Assembly (NCBI GenBank): GCA_021107195.1
Contig: JAIOTF010000220.1
Span: 1 to 5,583 of the forward strand
Reading direction: 5' to 3'
DNA from: Anaerolineaceae bacterium
GTDB lineage: Bacteria > Chloroflexota > Anaerolineae > Anaerolineales > Anaerolineaceae
Length of the DNA stretch: 5,583 nucleotides
Under the pieces are notes generated by a model that worked only from the letters and a program-made list of their open reading frames with translations, was not told the origin of the DNA and ran no database searches. Positions 5,582 through 5,583 of the stretch are shown one piece after another (positions within the stretch are counted from its first letter, which is position 1; every line of letters starts with the position of its first letter). The position numbers were made by a program, and so were the translations under genes.

Positions 5582-5583
5582 TC

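Overview
All recognisable genes lie on the minus strand, so they read from high to low coordinates. The window looks like a bacterial chromosome of moderate G+C content. The gene mix suggests a Chloroflexota (Anaerolineae-like) genome: a clade-3 type PepF peptidase, a small dNK-family deoxynucleoside kinase followed by a nucleotidyltransferase-fold protein, and a degenerate CATTGC...GCAAT dispersed repeat. That lineage is an inference from gene style, not proof.

Layout in the direction of transcription. (1) At the right edge (5498-5581) a short open frame enters the window; it ends with a stretch resembling the last glycine box of a histidine-kinase ATPase domain and may be the tail of a neighbouring gene. 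(2) Next is an intact CcrM-type beta-class DNA adenine methyltransferase (4252-5376), preceded by an extended -10 box so close to the ATG that the mRNA may be leaderless. (3) 34 bp later comes an M3-family oligoendopeptidase F (2436-4217), probably in the same transcription unit, followed by a strong hairpin (2380-2413). (4) A 675-bp gap (1761-2435) holds the most interesting element. It has a good sigma70-type promoter (TTGATT, 17 bp, TGATAAAAT), a roughly 163-nt region able to fold into a long rod with a large central bubble, and a textbook intrinsic terminator (2064-2098). I read this as an independently transcribed structured RNA whose shape resembles 6S RNA. (5) The same gap then holds a degenerate dispersed repeat (1937-1990), an AT-rich palindrome (1855-1880) and a promoter for the final operon. 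(6) That operon is a deoxynucleoside kinase (1110-1760) and, 20 bp downstream, a nucleotidyltransferase-fold protein of unknown substrate (85-1089).

Functionally the window combines DNA methylation without a visible restriction partner, peptide turnover, nucleoside salvage and a candidate regulatory RNA. The three promoter candidates share an extended -10 (TGn + TAAAAT or TATAGT). No mobile element with its transposase, CRISPR array, tRNA or rRNA was seen. No gene was found on the plus strand; the long plus-strand open frames mirror real minus-strand genes.
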